Both the position numbers and the translations under genes were made by a program. From Nephrocerus scutellatus (taxonomy: Eukaryota; Arthropoda; Insecta; Diptera; Pipunculidae): a DNA stretch of 64,000 bases. The stretch is from contig OX352763.1 in NCBI GenBank assembly GCA_947095585.1, positions 15,673,462 through 15,737,461 of the forward strand. The letters run 5' to 3'. Shown in pieces: positions 10,660-21,699 of this stretch. Position 1 is the first letter of the stretch; every line of letters starts with the position of its first letter. The notes under the pieces are model-generated. The model did not search any database. It was not told the origin of the DNA and saw only the letters and a list, made by a program, of their open reading frames with translations.

Positions 10660-11260
10660 AGGGCTGTTCTTATGGGGCCTTGAGGGGAGTTTTGTGGTGG
10701 TCAGGGGGTCTTGAAGGGATTTTAAGGTGGTTTTAACAGGGTCTTATATGTCATTCTGTCACGTCCTTACGAGTGTGGTGGTCTTGAGGGGGTCTTAAGG
10801 ACCTAACGATGTCTTCACGGAGTCTTGAGATGGTCTTTAATGGGGTGTTTACGTGGGCTTGGGGAAGGCTTGAGGGGGTTCTGAGAGGGTCGTGAGTCAA
10901 GTCTAAGGTGGCCTTGAGGGAGTATTTAAGTATTTTTGAGGGAAATTCGAGGGAGTCTTGAGGAGTTCTTGAGGGGACTTTGAGATGGTCATGAGTGGAG
11001 TCTTGAGGGAATCTTTTGAAAGTTTTGAGGGGGTCTTGAGGTGGTCTTGATGGGGTTTTAAGAGGGTCGTGAGTGGAACCTTAAGTGGGTTTGTGTATGG
11101 TCTTGAGGGAGTAACGTGGTCTTAACGAGGTATTGAGGTAATCTTTAGGGAGTTTTTAGGTAGTCTTGAGGTGGGTCCCGAGGGGGTATTGTGAGAATCT
11201 CTAGTGGGGTCTTTAGGTGGTCTTGAGAGGATCTTAAGGGGATTTTTGGAGTGTCTAACT
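10660..11260 (+). repeat. Degenerate G-rich array (GGTCTTGAGGG-type units)
   Basis: About 600 bp of loosely repeated units close to GGTCTTGAGGGGGTCTTGAG, with unit spacing roughly 10-30 bp and many variants (GGTCTTAAGGGG, AGTCTTGAGGTG). The plus strand is strongly G and T rich with runs of 4-5 G; C is scarce. It separates two halves of one RT, so it is an insertion or a local expansion inside that LINE copy. Confidence 0.8.
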
Positions 11261-11517
11261 AAACATTTAATGTTCTTTTAATCTTGTCATAAACCTCAAA
11301 TGCTTAGCACGGTTCTTTTAAATTATGTAATTTTTTTAAGCCACAAATATTCCAGCTTTCCATTAAAAACATTCCAGCAATTTTCATTTATTTTATAACA
11401 GTTCTAGTTGCTTCAGATCTACTACCTATTTTATTTTGTACCTTTTAGGGGGCTTCCTTCAATAAAAGCTATTTTTAAAAAAAAAAAAAATTATATAATT
11501 TTTTTATTAATCATCTC

Positions 11518-11650
11518 TTGTCCATTATTTCTAATCCAATCCACTCTTCCGCTGACGACAGCACTCTCAGCTTCTCATATAAGTTTGAGAAACGTCCCAC
11601 CACTTCTCACGTGAATCTCAAACAACTACTATGGGCCAACATTATTTTAA
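11518..11650 (+). mobile_element. LINE reverse transcriptase fragment (family B), catalytic part
   Basis: The plus strand reads NPIHSSADDSTLSFSYKFEK, which aligns with NPIQSFDDDSTVSFSYIF of the copy at 22.25 kb. The ADD is the RT catalytic core. It continues the fragment that broke off at 10565. Confidence 0.7.
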
Positions 11651-13180
11651 TTTGCTTCAGATTCCGATATGATCATGCCAATGATGGAAACTTCACCTCA
11701 ATGAACACTGACAGGCAGCAAGCCAGGCTAACCGTAGGTGAACAGACAGACTGCCAAGCTACATTTTGTTCGAATTCAATATCTTCATCAAATTCGTCAG
11801 AACAGACTAAACAGACTACACCCTTTTCGTAGTCGAGTTGATATTCACCGAATGAGTCAGTACATTTTCCCTTCCATTTTTTTTGGGGTGACAACTATAA
11901 GTTACACGATAACTTTCCGTTCAACCAGACAGCAGTAATTAATTGCTAATTCGCCTTCTTTTTCAAAATTCGGAAAAACTTTCACTCGCGTACAGAAGCA
12001 GTCAGTCCATCGTTCTCTGGCTTCATTAATTGACAACTTCTATTTGACATAAACTAAAAACCACTTAGCGTAATTGCGGTAAATTCGAACGCACATACAT
12101 ACTCGTATAAACATTTTTCCTATAAAAAAAGGAAATCTCCATAACGAATAACTTAACCATAAAGTAGCAAGTTAAGCTTGTGGGGTTGGAATAAATCGTG
12201 TGAAATTTTCTCGTTGTAAAACTTTTCCTTCGTAAAAGTTCGGGTCGTTTAACTTCTTTTTTTCGTGTAGTCCTTTCAGCTTTTTCTTGGACGCAACAAC
12301 TGTAACTGTAGCATAGATTTATTACTTCGCAGTTATTATCCCTAACACTTTTGGTAGAGATTTTTAATAGCTTTTAAAAATTATATCCCACCGGTAGGAT
12401 GGAACATGCTTTCCATTGCTATTTTGATGGTGCCACTGGGTTAACGAAGATGTAATATCGTTTACTTCCGTAAATTGGTGTGTTCTTTATTTTTTTTATT
12501 GAAATATCCTTTTTATTAAAGAAAAAAGTTGAACATGTTGCGCCCCTGTAATTTTTATTACCGTTGAAGGCATCTAAGTGGCAAAAAAGTTGTATACTTT
12601 ACTAGGAAATATAATTATACTGAAGGAGAAAAATGTCTTCCTGTTTGTACGTTGGAAATAAAATTCACTTTGACGTTATAAATAGGCTTTAAGGAGAAAT
12701 GTTGTTACATTCGCTAACTACATAATAAACAAATCAACAAACTCTGAAATTACAGGACAAGTCACTCGAAAAATGCTGTAGTTTCTGTAAATCTTTTTAT
12801 TTAATATTTTAAGGCAATGTTAAAAATGCATTAAGATTCAGGCGAATATATAGAATAGCGATTAATCGAATTTGCACTACCAACCTACGCTCCCACCGCT
12901 CACTGTCTAAAAATGTTAACGGGACTTGGCGGCGGCGCCCCCTTTAGGAGCTTTCAAAGTTTTGATTTTTTTTTTTTTTGGTAAAATTCATTTTTCTCAG
13001 TTGTTTAAAGAAGGTTTGGGGGTTGATTGGTATCATATGAAGGAGAATAAAAATATCATCCATTTGTATTTAGTTTATGTGGTATTTTTTACAATTGAGT
13101 GGTTTATCATATAGTTGAGTTATTCCCATACAAAAAGATGTGTTATATAGAACACTACGGAGTGTGTAGCGATTATAGAG
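11650..13180. other. No gene recognised; AT-rich
   Basis: No supported gene. Several ORFs of 60-75 residues occur on both strands but show no motif. Confidence 0.35.
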
Positions 13181-13310
13181 TTAGGCCTTTGAGACGCCCC
13201 TCTTTTGAAAACCCTATTGAGCAAACCTCGAAAATCGCCATCTTGCTTGGGGTATCATATGAAAGACAATAAAAATATCGTCCATTTAAAAAAAATGATT
13301 CCAATCAAAC
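13180..13310 (+). repeat. Dispersed repeat fragment
   Basis: The stretch GAGACGCCCCTC...CGCCATCTTGCTTGGGG resembles CAGACGCCCCTT...CGCCATCTTGTTTGGGA at 57264-57330. A second motif, GGTATCATATGAA-GA-AATAAAAATATC, appears twice here (about 13029 and 13250). Nature unknown. Confidence 0.5.
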
Positions 13311-13619
13311 CTATCTCAGAATACTTAGAGTCAAAAAGCTGGAAAAACTAATTTCTAAATATAAATTAATTGAGATATATAAATTAATTGAGCGAACAGT
13401 ATTCATTTCTAAACATAAAACAACCCAGGCCCCGGATACCTAGCGCCCTACAAATTATGCAGCCTTACCTGTATATTGCGGATCTCTGTACAGATGGACC
13501 ACCATTTCTCCGCCACTCGTGGGAATCCAAATGGCAGCGAAAAAATAGTTTTTCTTTTTCTTTTGCTAGTTTTCGGAAAACTAGCACAAAAACCCTGAAG
13601 ACCGGTACTTCTTATTAAC

Positions 13620-14640
13620 CGGAGGAGGAGGAGGAGAGGACTGAGCTAGGAAGCTCATCCAAAAACGATCTTATGGGATCCAGTCAGGATACGCTAAGGG
13701 ATAGTTGCAGACCAAGCACCAGTCGTATTGCTCTGTCGACGGGCAGTGCCAGTACTGTTCATACTATTCCACTACCCAGACCAACCAAAACAGAAATTCC
13801 TAAGGCTGCAGGTGCGGTCGTTTCGAAACAAAAAAAAAATAAATACCGCAGGCGCCCGTCTGAAGCAGGAATACCAGTGGGCTGTCCGTATTCTCGACAA
13901 ATTGCCAAGAATAAGGCAGCTGGTACTCGTTAATATAGGGATGCTGCTGATACCCTCCGATATCAAAGAGTATAAAAGGCAGAATAGCGTCAAGGTGACT
14001 GCTACTTCTGCCAACTGCTAGAAGCGTAACAGGTTTTCAGACGATACCAGTTACGTTGCGAAGAATTCCAGGCTTCCGATGAAGGGTGAACTGACCGAGG
14101 CGTCTTCCAGTGGAGGTGCTAAGGTGGGCAAGAAAAGCAAGGAATCCGTGGTGGAGCAATTTGATCAATTGTACCACGTCTTCCTATAATAAAAGCAAAT
14201 CCACCGAGCTGATTTCCAGATCTCGGAAAGATATTTTCAGAGTGGTTGCAATAACCACGGCCACGGGCCGGTGGGCAGCCATGCAGTCAAACTGGGAATC
14301 CCTAACAATACCTTTTGCAGGAACTGTTTAGATGTGAATGAGAAAGAAACTCTCATTCATTTTCTTTGCAAGTGTCCGGCGCCCTTGCGGCTCTTCGTTT
14401 CGGCAAACTAAGTATTTCCATCTGTTCTGACCTGAAGGAGCTTTCAGAGTACGGTATCACAGATCTGATATCGTACCTTAATGCTACTGGTTAGATATAA
14501 ATACACACCACCATTTTTCGTTGCATTGGGTCTCTTGAGGACTGTTGCAGCAAAATGGCGCTCTATAGAGCTATTTAGGGACCTCGCCAAGCCAGCGAGG
14601 ACCGCCACTCTAACTACCTACCTACCTATGTGTCATTAAC
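13620..14640 (+). mobile_element. Internally deleted LINE: ORF1 start joined to 3' end
   Basis: The left part encodes a gag-like ORF1 (KYRRRPSEAGIPV in one frame, QEYQWAVRILDKLPR in the next). From about 14290 it reads the C-terminal zinc knuckle CRNCLDVNEKETLIHFLCKC, then a 3' UTR. It ends in CTAACTACCTACCTACC near 14632, a short tandem tail typical of some LINEs. Endonuclease, RT and RNase H are missing, so this copy lost its interior. Confidence 0.7.
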
Positions 14641-15760
14641 TTTGATACATTTTTCGTTATGTAGAAATAATTGCGTCCTTTCTTTAGTTAGAACGAAAAA
14701 TTCTTGAATTACACTCTTCACAAATTAGTTGGGACATACTTCAAAGTGAGAAAGCGAAGTACGTATTCGTAACTTTTGTCACCAAAAAAAAAATTATAAC
14801 GACAAGTTACCTGGTTTCTTTGTATTATTCCAACAATTTTATATCCATAGAAGAATGAAACCATGTTTATTACTATCGGATAGTTATTGAAGCATCCTAC
14901 GTGATTTTTCAACCCCTATACTACACAAAGGAATCACCCTGCTCGTGATGTCCTCAATTTTGATCGTTCTAAATGTCCATCGCTGGATGATGAGCTTCAC
15001 CAGTTTGCATATTTACTTGCATAATAAAAAATTATCCTTCGATATATACAAGGATAACGCGTATCTACCTCTGTACCTCTACCTCTCTGAGTTTGTTATT
15101 AAAAATGGGCAAACAACACTGACAAGGGTGCAACAGTTGCGGATAACATAAATTTGAGAGAAAAACTCATAAGTTTCTTTTTGGCGATGTCCCTGCATTC
15201 TAGATCCAAACATTGATGATAAAGATGATATAACCCGCCACCGCCCGTTTGTTTCCTTTTTGATGGCGAAATTATGCAACGCGATAGCGAGTTGCTTTTC
15301 ATGCGAATTTTCCACCTCGCGTCATTTTTGTTTGTTGCTTTGTGATTATAATGTTTTTTTATATATATATATATTTTTTAACAAAGGTAATATGTAAATA
15401 ATGAGAAAAAAATGAGTTTTCATTTCGCTTTTTCTATGCAGTATAGTTGTTAACTTATTGAGTCTTTGTATTCTTATTCGCGGAAGCGAATATTCCAAAC
15501 TAGCAAAAAAAGGACTGTTATTTTTGTTACAGTAAGCCACACATTTCCTTAATTGATAAAGAAAATAATAAAAAATTGTGAACTAAAATCGAGAACAGAA
15601 ATGAGTGGAACTCGTTAAGGATGTCAACTTGACAGAGGGCTTTTGTAAAAAAAATATACATAATATATATAAATATACAGGAACTATGGATATATTTGTA
15701 TTATAGTTATTTATGTATATATTAGTAAAGAAAATTAAATAAAGTAATTGTTGAATGGCG
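14640..15760. other. No gene recognised
   Basis: No supported gene. A (TA)n tract lies at 15360-15375. The 78-residue minus ORF near 15100-15315 shows no recognisable family. Confidence 0.35.
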
Positions 15761-15762
15761 TG

Positions 15763-16490
15763 CAGCCATCAGCAGAGTAGGGCGAATAACACAGAATGCT
15801 TCAGAAATGCATGTGGCCGCAACTATCTCTGACTGGTGGAAGTGCGATCAAACCTCACCGTGCTGGCCGCTGGTAATTTTCCTTCAGTACAGGAAAAGCA
15901 AAATGATCGAGCTAGTCCCTTCAAAGTAAGGTTGGCGCGAGGCCAATAACCTCGCCCGTAAAACCATATGAACGACAACGACCCCGGCAACGAAAACGGC
16001 TAAACGATTTAAGAATTTTCTCATGGAACGTACGCTCACTGTATAGAGCTCGAGCTGCACAACAACTAGCCGATACTATGTCCAAAATATAATGCTGACA
16101 TAACAGCAATTCAGGAGATGCGATGGACGGGGAATGGTGTCTTACAAAAATCAGAATATGACATATACATATTACAGCTGTCATGCAAGACATCAGTAAA
16201 TGAACGGCTATGCACCCTTCGCGTGCGGGGCAGATTTAAAAACAAGAGCCTCATAAACGTTCACGCACCTACAGAGGATTCCCCAGGATGAAAAAGAAAA
16301 ATTCTTTGAATCAGTCGAACGGGAACTCCATGCCTGTCCTCAGTATGGCGTAAAAATCATTCTGGGGAATATGAATGCCAAAATAGGTAGGGAGCCAGTA
16401 TTCAGGCAGTACATCCGGGATCTGATGTAAGAATGAAAGAAGTTTGTATTCCAAATAAACTGAAGGCTGTTGTGTTTGGACAGTGTATCG
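15763..16490 (+). mobile_element. RTE-like LINE 5' fragment, plus orientation
   Basis: It starts CAGCCATCAGCAGAGTAGGG and runs through the 5' UTR (CTGACTGGTGGAAGTGCGAT) into the endonuclease, with LRIFSWNVRSLYRA-like, ADITAIQEMRWTG and LINVHAPTE blocks. It is homologous to 5060-5650 and truncated before the RT. Confidence 0.8.
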
Positions 16491-16835
16491 GCTAGCTACA
16501 GCTTAAGCTCTATACCGTAATCTTACGTTCCATGAGAAAATTCTTAAATCATTTAGCCGTTTTCGTTGCCGTGGTTGTCGTCGTCGTCGTCGTCGTTTAT
16601 CAGTGTATCCGAGGCTGATTTTGGATTCCGTTTTTTTACGGGTAAGATTAATGGCCTCGAGCCAACCATACCTTAATCTGAAGGGACTAGCCTGATCATT
16701 CAGCTTTTTCTGTATTTGAGGAAAATTACCGGCAGCCACCACGTGGAGGTTTGATCGCACTTTCACCAGTCAGAGATAGTTACGGCCACTTAAAATTCTA
16801 ATGCATTTTGTGTTATTTCCCCTATTCTGCTGATG
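16490..16835 (-). mobile_element. RTE-like LINE 5' fragment, inverted partner
   Basis: The reverse complement begins with GTCAGCCATCAGCAGAATAGG and repeats the same 5' UTR and first endonuclease codons (LRIFSWNVRLRYRA) as 15763-16060. It contains a (GTC)n/(GAC)n tract near 16576-16596. With the plus copy it makes a large imperfect inverted repeat about 400 bp apart. Confidence 0.8.
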
Positions 16836-17810
16836 GCTGACCGCTTTTTTTGTATACAGGGTGTCCCCTAATTCGTCAACGATACTTTGGGAAATGATTC
16901 TTGGATATGGATAGAAAAAAATTGTTCAACAGTAAGGGTCCATATATAATGTTGACATCGTTTATCGAGGATTTTTCAAGAAGCTTACTCTGCATGACGA
17001 ACTGCTGTTGAGTGAGGTGCGCCACTATTGAAGGACCCTAATGTTATAAGGCCTTTCGCGTGTGCAAAGTTAAAAAAGAAACTTATATTCCGGTTCTCTG
17101 TGGTCTCTACAAAAGTCTAAAATAAACATACATAAGCATCGTATGTCCTTCCAAACCCTAATTTCAGAGAAGAACTTCTCTGACAAGACGGCAAATTGCA
17201 ATAAATGAAAATGTCCCGCGAATATTTATTGCATTTCTTTAGTGAAGATTTCAACCGCCGAGCAGAACGTGAGAACAAAAGATTTTTTTTCGTGACCTCC
17301 AAACTTGACATCTTAATGAAAAACAACGCAACACATCACAGCAAATCTCTTACTTCTCGTACATCTTTTACACGAATTGGTGTACATTTCTCATGTCCTT
17401 CATGTACTTTGCGTTTGGTGCTTTCTGCATTATTGCAATTTCGTGCGTCTTGATGGTGTAGCTCGATTGCAAATCTGTTCCACGTTTCAATGCAGGTGGA
17501 ATAATGCATTTGTCGGTCATGTCCATTATAGAACCCATTCAGCTGGAATTTCAAATTTAAATTGGAAAAGTTTTTCCCGACTTCAGTTTGCCCTTGGAAT
17601 TTAAATTTGGTAACGACTTTGAGAGCGAGATAAATTTAGTTGCTGTCTTGCTTGCTTGATGCTTTGAGATGGTTGCAGAAACATAATTTATTGCAGCAAC
17701 AGAAAAATCAAATTGAACTTTATGGTTAGATAGTCTTGCAGAGTTTTTACCCCCCTATCTTGTCCTTCAACAATCATTCAACAACAAATATTTAAAAATA
17801 AATAAGACCT
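16836..17810. other. No gene recognised
   Basis: No supported gene. Overlapping ORFs of 70-80 residues on both strands near 17117-17604 have no motif I can name. Confidence 0.35.
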
Positions 17811-17865
17811 TCTTTATTATAAATTAAAATGTTTCAACTAAAATTTGCACAAGTCCCTGAACTCC

Positions 17866-18557
17866 TTAACCAAAGATATGTGTCATTCCCAATCCACCGC
17901 CGTAATTCGTGCGCCCATCGAATGGTCCGCCTGACCACTTGGAAGCTGTTCCAGTCAAATCAAGACGTGTGTTGCGGTCCTGCGACTGCCACAAATTCGC
18001 CCTTCCCATTAGTTCGTATTGTTTGCCGAAATCTGGAATTTTGCTGACGCCCGCACTGAGTCCATGGCCATTGATATGCGAATAGTCCAAGCTGCCACCG
18101 TTTTTCTGAAATTGGAAGCCATTGGCCAGAGTATTTTGTGATCTGAAGGCATTCGCGTCTAGCTTGTGAACGCCATTGTTCAAAAGGTTGAGATGTGCGC
18201 TCTGCGTAAATGTATCACGAACGCCGGGAACATGTTCCTTTGTTAAAGCTAAACCATGTCCGTTACTGGAATAAGGATCAAAAGCAGGTTATTGAAGCAA
18301 CGTCCTATTCACACCAATATCTCTTACTTGTTGTACGCCAAGGTTCCACCTGTAGCCACTGGACCGCCAGCTGTATTTCCAGCAGCGAACACTGCACCCA
18401 TTAGATTGTGGTTTGGGGTCCCAACACCTGTTGCCGCCTGTAGGCGAGTATTAAGTCCGCCTGCGGGATTTGTGGAGACCGATCCTGATAGCTGCGGAAA
18501 AGCCGAAACTCTGCTGCTCGCTACAACTGTTGCGATTAGAAAAATTGCCAACTGCAT
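17866..18557 (-). CDS. Att: Attacin (antibacterial peptide precursor)
   Basis: Two exons encode 209 residues: 18557-18328 and 18265-17866, with a 62-nt GT-AG intron (18266-18327). The start is the ATG at 18557, followed by a signal peptide (MQLAIFLIATVVASSRVSA). The mature protein is Gly- and Asn-rich and follows the attacin plan: an N-terminal attacin segment (SVSTNPAGG, GTPNHNLMGAVFAAGN), then two glycine-rich domains (NNNGHGLALTKEHVPGV, LANGFQFQKNGGSLDYSHIN, NLWQSQDRNTRLDLTGTASK) ending GGGLGMTHIFG. Attacins are secreted by fat body on infection and act on Gram-negative outer membranes. No dibasic propeptide is seen between signal and mature part, unlike many fly attacins. The kB, GATA and TATA motifs upstream fit Imd/Relish control. 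A polyA signal (AATAAA) lies at 17813-17818 on the minus strand. Confidence 0.95.
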
Positions 18558-18599
18558 GATGATGCTCTGTTGAGTGATGCGTATTCAAAGTGAATCTGC

Positions 18600-18722
18600 G
18601 AACTGATGATATATCAGCGGGATGGCAGCTTATTTATATCAATGAGCAGCTGATTGTGCACCAGCTCTTCTTATCAGTCGCAGCTGCTTATAGAAAATTA
18701 TCGCTGATTAAAGGGAAGCCCC
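18600..18722 (-). promoter_or_regulatory. Attacin promoter with kB, GATA and TATA motifs
   Basis: Upstream of the attacin ATG the minus strand carries TATAAATA (18631-18638), two GATA motifs (reverse of TTATC near 18671-18675 and 18698-18702) and a perfect match to the insect kB consensus GGGRNNYYCC: GGGAAGCCCC at 18713-18722 (plus strand). Close kB and GATA sites are the known arrangement for immune-inducible fly peptides. Confidence 0.75.
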
Positions 18723-18779
18723 AGCTAGAATTGAGAAGTGGCAGCTGATTTGCTAGAAGCTGCGGAGAGCTTTTTTTTT

Positions 18780-19100
18780 AATTGTTCATTCGAGGAAACG
18801 TTAGACTGTTACAAAAGGGTAGGGAGATGTTTAAAAGGGGGTTTTTATATTGTCAGTGGTAAGTATCTCCATAAATAATTTACACTTTTTTGATGTGGTT
18901 TTTGTATAATATGTTGAGCGTTCGACGTTCGGAGCCCGGTCTAAAAAGTATTGATTCGACACTAATATCAGTCATGTCTTATTATGTTTGTGGATGTGTT
19001 TGACAACTTTTTACTCTAAAACATTAATTCTGTAGTTCTCGAAAGTTATTAAAAACTTTCTTACAACATGAATTAAAATGATCATTAGTTGCCTCGTTAA
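18780..19100. other. No feature seen
   Basis: AT-rich spacer upstream of the attacin promoter. Confidence 0.35.
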
Positions 19101-19104
19101 TAAA

Positions 19105-19885
19105 AATCTATATATACAGCCCCCTGACTATGATGCCCAAGGGACTCCAAATTTTAATAAAGAGTGTTGTCATGAGAGATACACATGTGTGCAAAGTTTC
19201 AATAAAATCGGCCTTTAAAAAGGGGGTAAAAAATTTATTACAAAAATTTTAAAAAAAATTGATGGCCCAGCCCCCGGGACAGGTCCATTCGTTCCAAAAA
19301 TTTTCTCCATCAGGATAAACATATGTTTCAAATTTGAAGAAAACCGGGCTAATTTTTAAAAAATGTATACGGGCACTCGGGCGTCGGGCCTCATTCGCTT
19401 AAAAAATGTCCAATAAGTTTTGCCCATAGGAGATACACACGTGTATAAGATTTGAAGAAAGTTGGGTTAATTTTTTTTTTTAATTTTTTATGGTCCCACA
19501 CAACCACAAAATATTTACCAAAATTGTTGTCCATCGGAGGTACACCCGTGTGTAAAATTTGAAGAAAGTCGGGTTAATAATTTTAAACAGTTTGTATGGG
19601 GCCCTACGACCCCGGGCCTAGGGTCTCCAAAATGTTTACAAAAAGTTTTGTCCATCGGAGATACACATTTGTATAAAATTTTAAGAAAATCGGGTAAATT
19701 TTGTAAAATATTTGTATGGGAGCCCCCCGACCCCGAGGTCCGAGGGGCCCTTAAATTTGAATAGAAAGTATTGTTACCGGAAATATACATGTGTGCAAAA
19801 TTTGGCTTTGGGAAGTGGGTTAAAAATTGATCAGAAAATCTGACCAGCCACGGGAACGCGAAATTAATTTAATAACAGGATGTCC
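19105..19885 (+). repeat. Dispersed tandem repeat (AAAATCGGGT family), about 6-7 units
   Basis: Tandem, diverged units of roughly 95-125 bp. Each carries GATACACATGTGT-AAA-TTTGAAGAAAATCGGGT followed by a T-rich run, then a GC-rich piece (GGGGCCC-ACGACCCCGG) and AAATTTTTACAAAAAGTGTTGTCCATCGGA. The array ends with CTGACCAGCCA near 19830-19880. The same unit occurs at 23.7, 24.05, 44.8-45.2, 52.6-53.3 and 61.0-61.2 kb. Confidence 0.8.
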
Positions 19886-19989
19886 TAAATTTAGCCAAAA
19901 ATCTAGGATCATATTTCTTGAATGCAGACCCTTCCGCTGAAACAATCCGAAATATAAAAGTGAAGTGCATATTTTCTATCAGATCATGA

Positions 19990-20640
19990 TATCACAGGTA
20001 ATTGCTTTTTCTCGTAGTCCTGGTAGTCTCCAACTTAACTCTAACGCCTCACCATCCCTTAGCCTTGGCTTCACACAAGATGATGAAGACGCCGTGGTGA
20101 TACGTGTATCAGGACAGTACCCTTCTGTGATTAGTGAAGGCATGGAAAGGGCTCTAAGCAGGGTTAGCTCCTGGGCAACAAGCTGTGGTCTAGGAGTTAA
20201 CTATGCCAAGACTGAAAGGTACTTTTCACAACTAAGGCCAAAACACCGAATTTTGCCCTCCCTTAAGATCAATGATCACACACTTACAGACACTCAGAGA
20301 CTTAATATCTGGGAGGGATGTCAGATAGGAAACTCAGCTGGAAGTCCAATATAGAATTAACGGCCAAGAAAGCATGTATTGCTTTATATGCTAGTAGCAA
20401 AACCATCGGTAAGAATTGGAGCCTGCAGCCGAGGATGACTCTATGACTGTACACAGCGGTGGTACGCTCTATTCTTACCTATGGAGCGCTAGTCTGTGCC
20501 GGCGTTTAACAAGAAGAACACTAGAAAGCTAGCTAGAATACAAATATCAGCAACTATTGGTATAACTGGAGCACTACATTCCTGTTCTACCGATGCTCTC
20601 TCTACCAAAGGATATTGTTACTAAAAATAGGTAGTAGTAA
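19990..20640 (+). mobile_element. LINE reverse transcriptase C-terminal fragment
   Basis: The plus strand reads VVIRVSGQYPSVISEGMERA, VSSWATSCGLGVNYAKTE, then in shifted frames AKKACIALYASSKTIGKNW, LYTAVVRSILTYGALV and RIQISATIGITGALHS. This is the thumb and post-RT region of a jockey/I-type LINE. The ADD block just before is eroded to QDDEDAVV. Several frameshifts and stops. Confidence 0.8.
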
Positions 20641-21267
20641 ATGAACAAAGCGCTATCCTAAAAAAGAATAAGAACAAGTAACAGAAATAGCCTGTCTTGC
20701 ACCGTAAAAAAAGGCACTGAATTAAGCACTTACAAAGGCATACTTTTAGGCTGTAAGATTAATTAGATTATTTTAAATATAACCGACAATAAATTTAAAT
20801 CATTATGTACTGGTAAAAAATGTAGTCAAACCGGTTTGACCGGTTTGGAAACATTCATTCCTTTGCTCCAAACTATAAAGAGGACATTAACACGGATACT
20901 AACTTATTGTTCATAATTTAATACTTTTTGTATTATCATTACGATTGCATTGTCAAGGACTTACTCTGATACTTTCACTGTGCAGGGTATGATCCGGCAT
21001 AGGGGATTTACAAAACCTAATCAAAATCAGCTTAATTGAAATGATGCTAAATTAAATCAACATTGATAACAAACGTACTCAAACTGATAACAGATGTTTA
21101 CCTTTTTTATGAACTCCAAGCTGTGCGCCTAAGACTTGTAACTGATTTAAAAATTAAACCAATTGGATTCCCCTTTGCGAAATTCGTTTGGTACATCCCA
21201 ACGATCGACATCTGATTCTGTTATCACTAGCTGGTGAGAAATACGAGGCAGCGTAATCGTTGAATGA
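20641..21267. other. No gene recognised
   Basis: No supported gene. The right end is the upstream flank of the attacin relic. Confidence 0.35.
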
Positions 21268-21543
21268 CTATCAGTTCGCAGATAAACTTCAAGTTAGCAT
21301 CACTAAACAGAACATACGAGTACCAACATCATGCAGTTGGCAATTTTCGTAATCGCAGCCGTTGTGGCGGGCAGCGCTGTTTCTTCTTATTCTGCTTAGC
21401 GGGCAACGTTCCCAAAGCTTCCATACTATTCACCGCCAACGAGAGCTATTCGTCCAATTCGATTTCGTTCTGATTTTGTCTCGGGATCGGCTTCTACCAA
21501 TCCCACAGGTAGACTTGAAACTCGCTTACACCCTGGGCTATGA
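21268..21543 (+). pseudogene. Attacin pseudogene (5' portion)
   Basis: From ATCAGTTCGCAGAT onward this aligns with the 5' UTR of the intact attacin (which reads CATCAGTTCGCAGATTCAC) and keeps AGCATCACT-AACAGA. The ATG at 21331 opens a near-identical signal peptide (MQLAIFVIAAVVAGSAVSS). A stop, TAG at 21397-21399, then breaks the frame. The same frame continues with FPKLPYYSPPTRAIRPIRF, a propeptide with R-x-x-R sites, then VSGSASTNPTGRLETRLH, which matches the start of mature attacin, until TGA at 21541. The remaining two thirds are missing. It is a dead or truncated duplicate on the opposite strand to the intact gene. Confidence 0.8.
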
Positions 21544-21699
21544 GGACGTTATAGTCATCTTGACAGGAAAAAAGTTTGAAAAAGTTCTAAGTGATATAAT
21601 CCAAGACGGGTCTAACATAACAAGCGGATGATGCCAAGAAGTGGGTTTAATCCCAGAAAGACGTCATTAGTCACATTTTACCAACAGCTTTACTTGCTA

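Noticed and set aside
13673..14021. Host gene with basic, Pro-rich protein
   Set aside because: The frame pair and the downstream LINE zinc knuckle identify it as LINE ORF1 remains.
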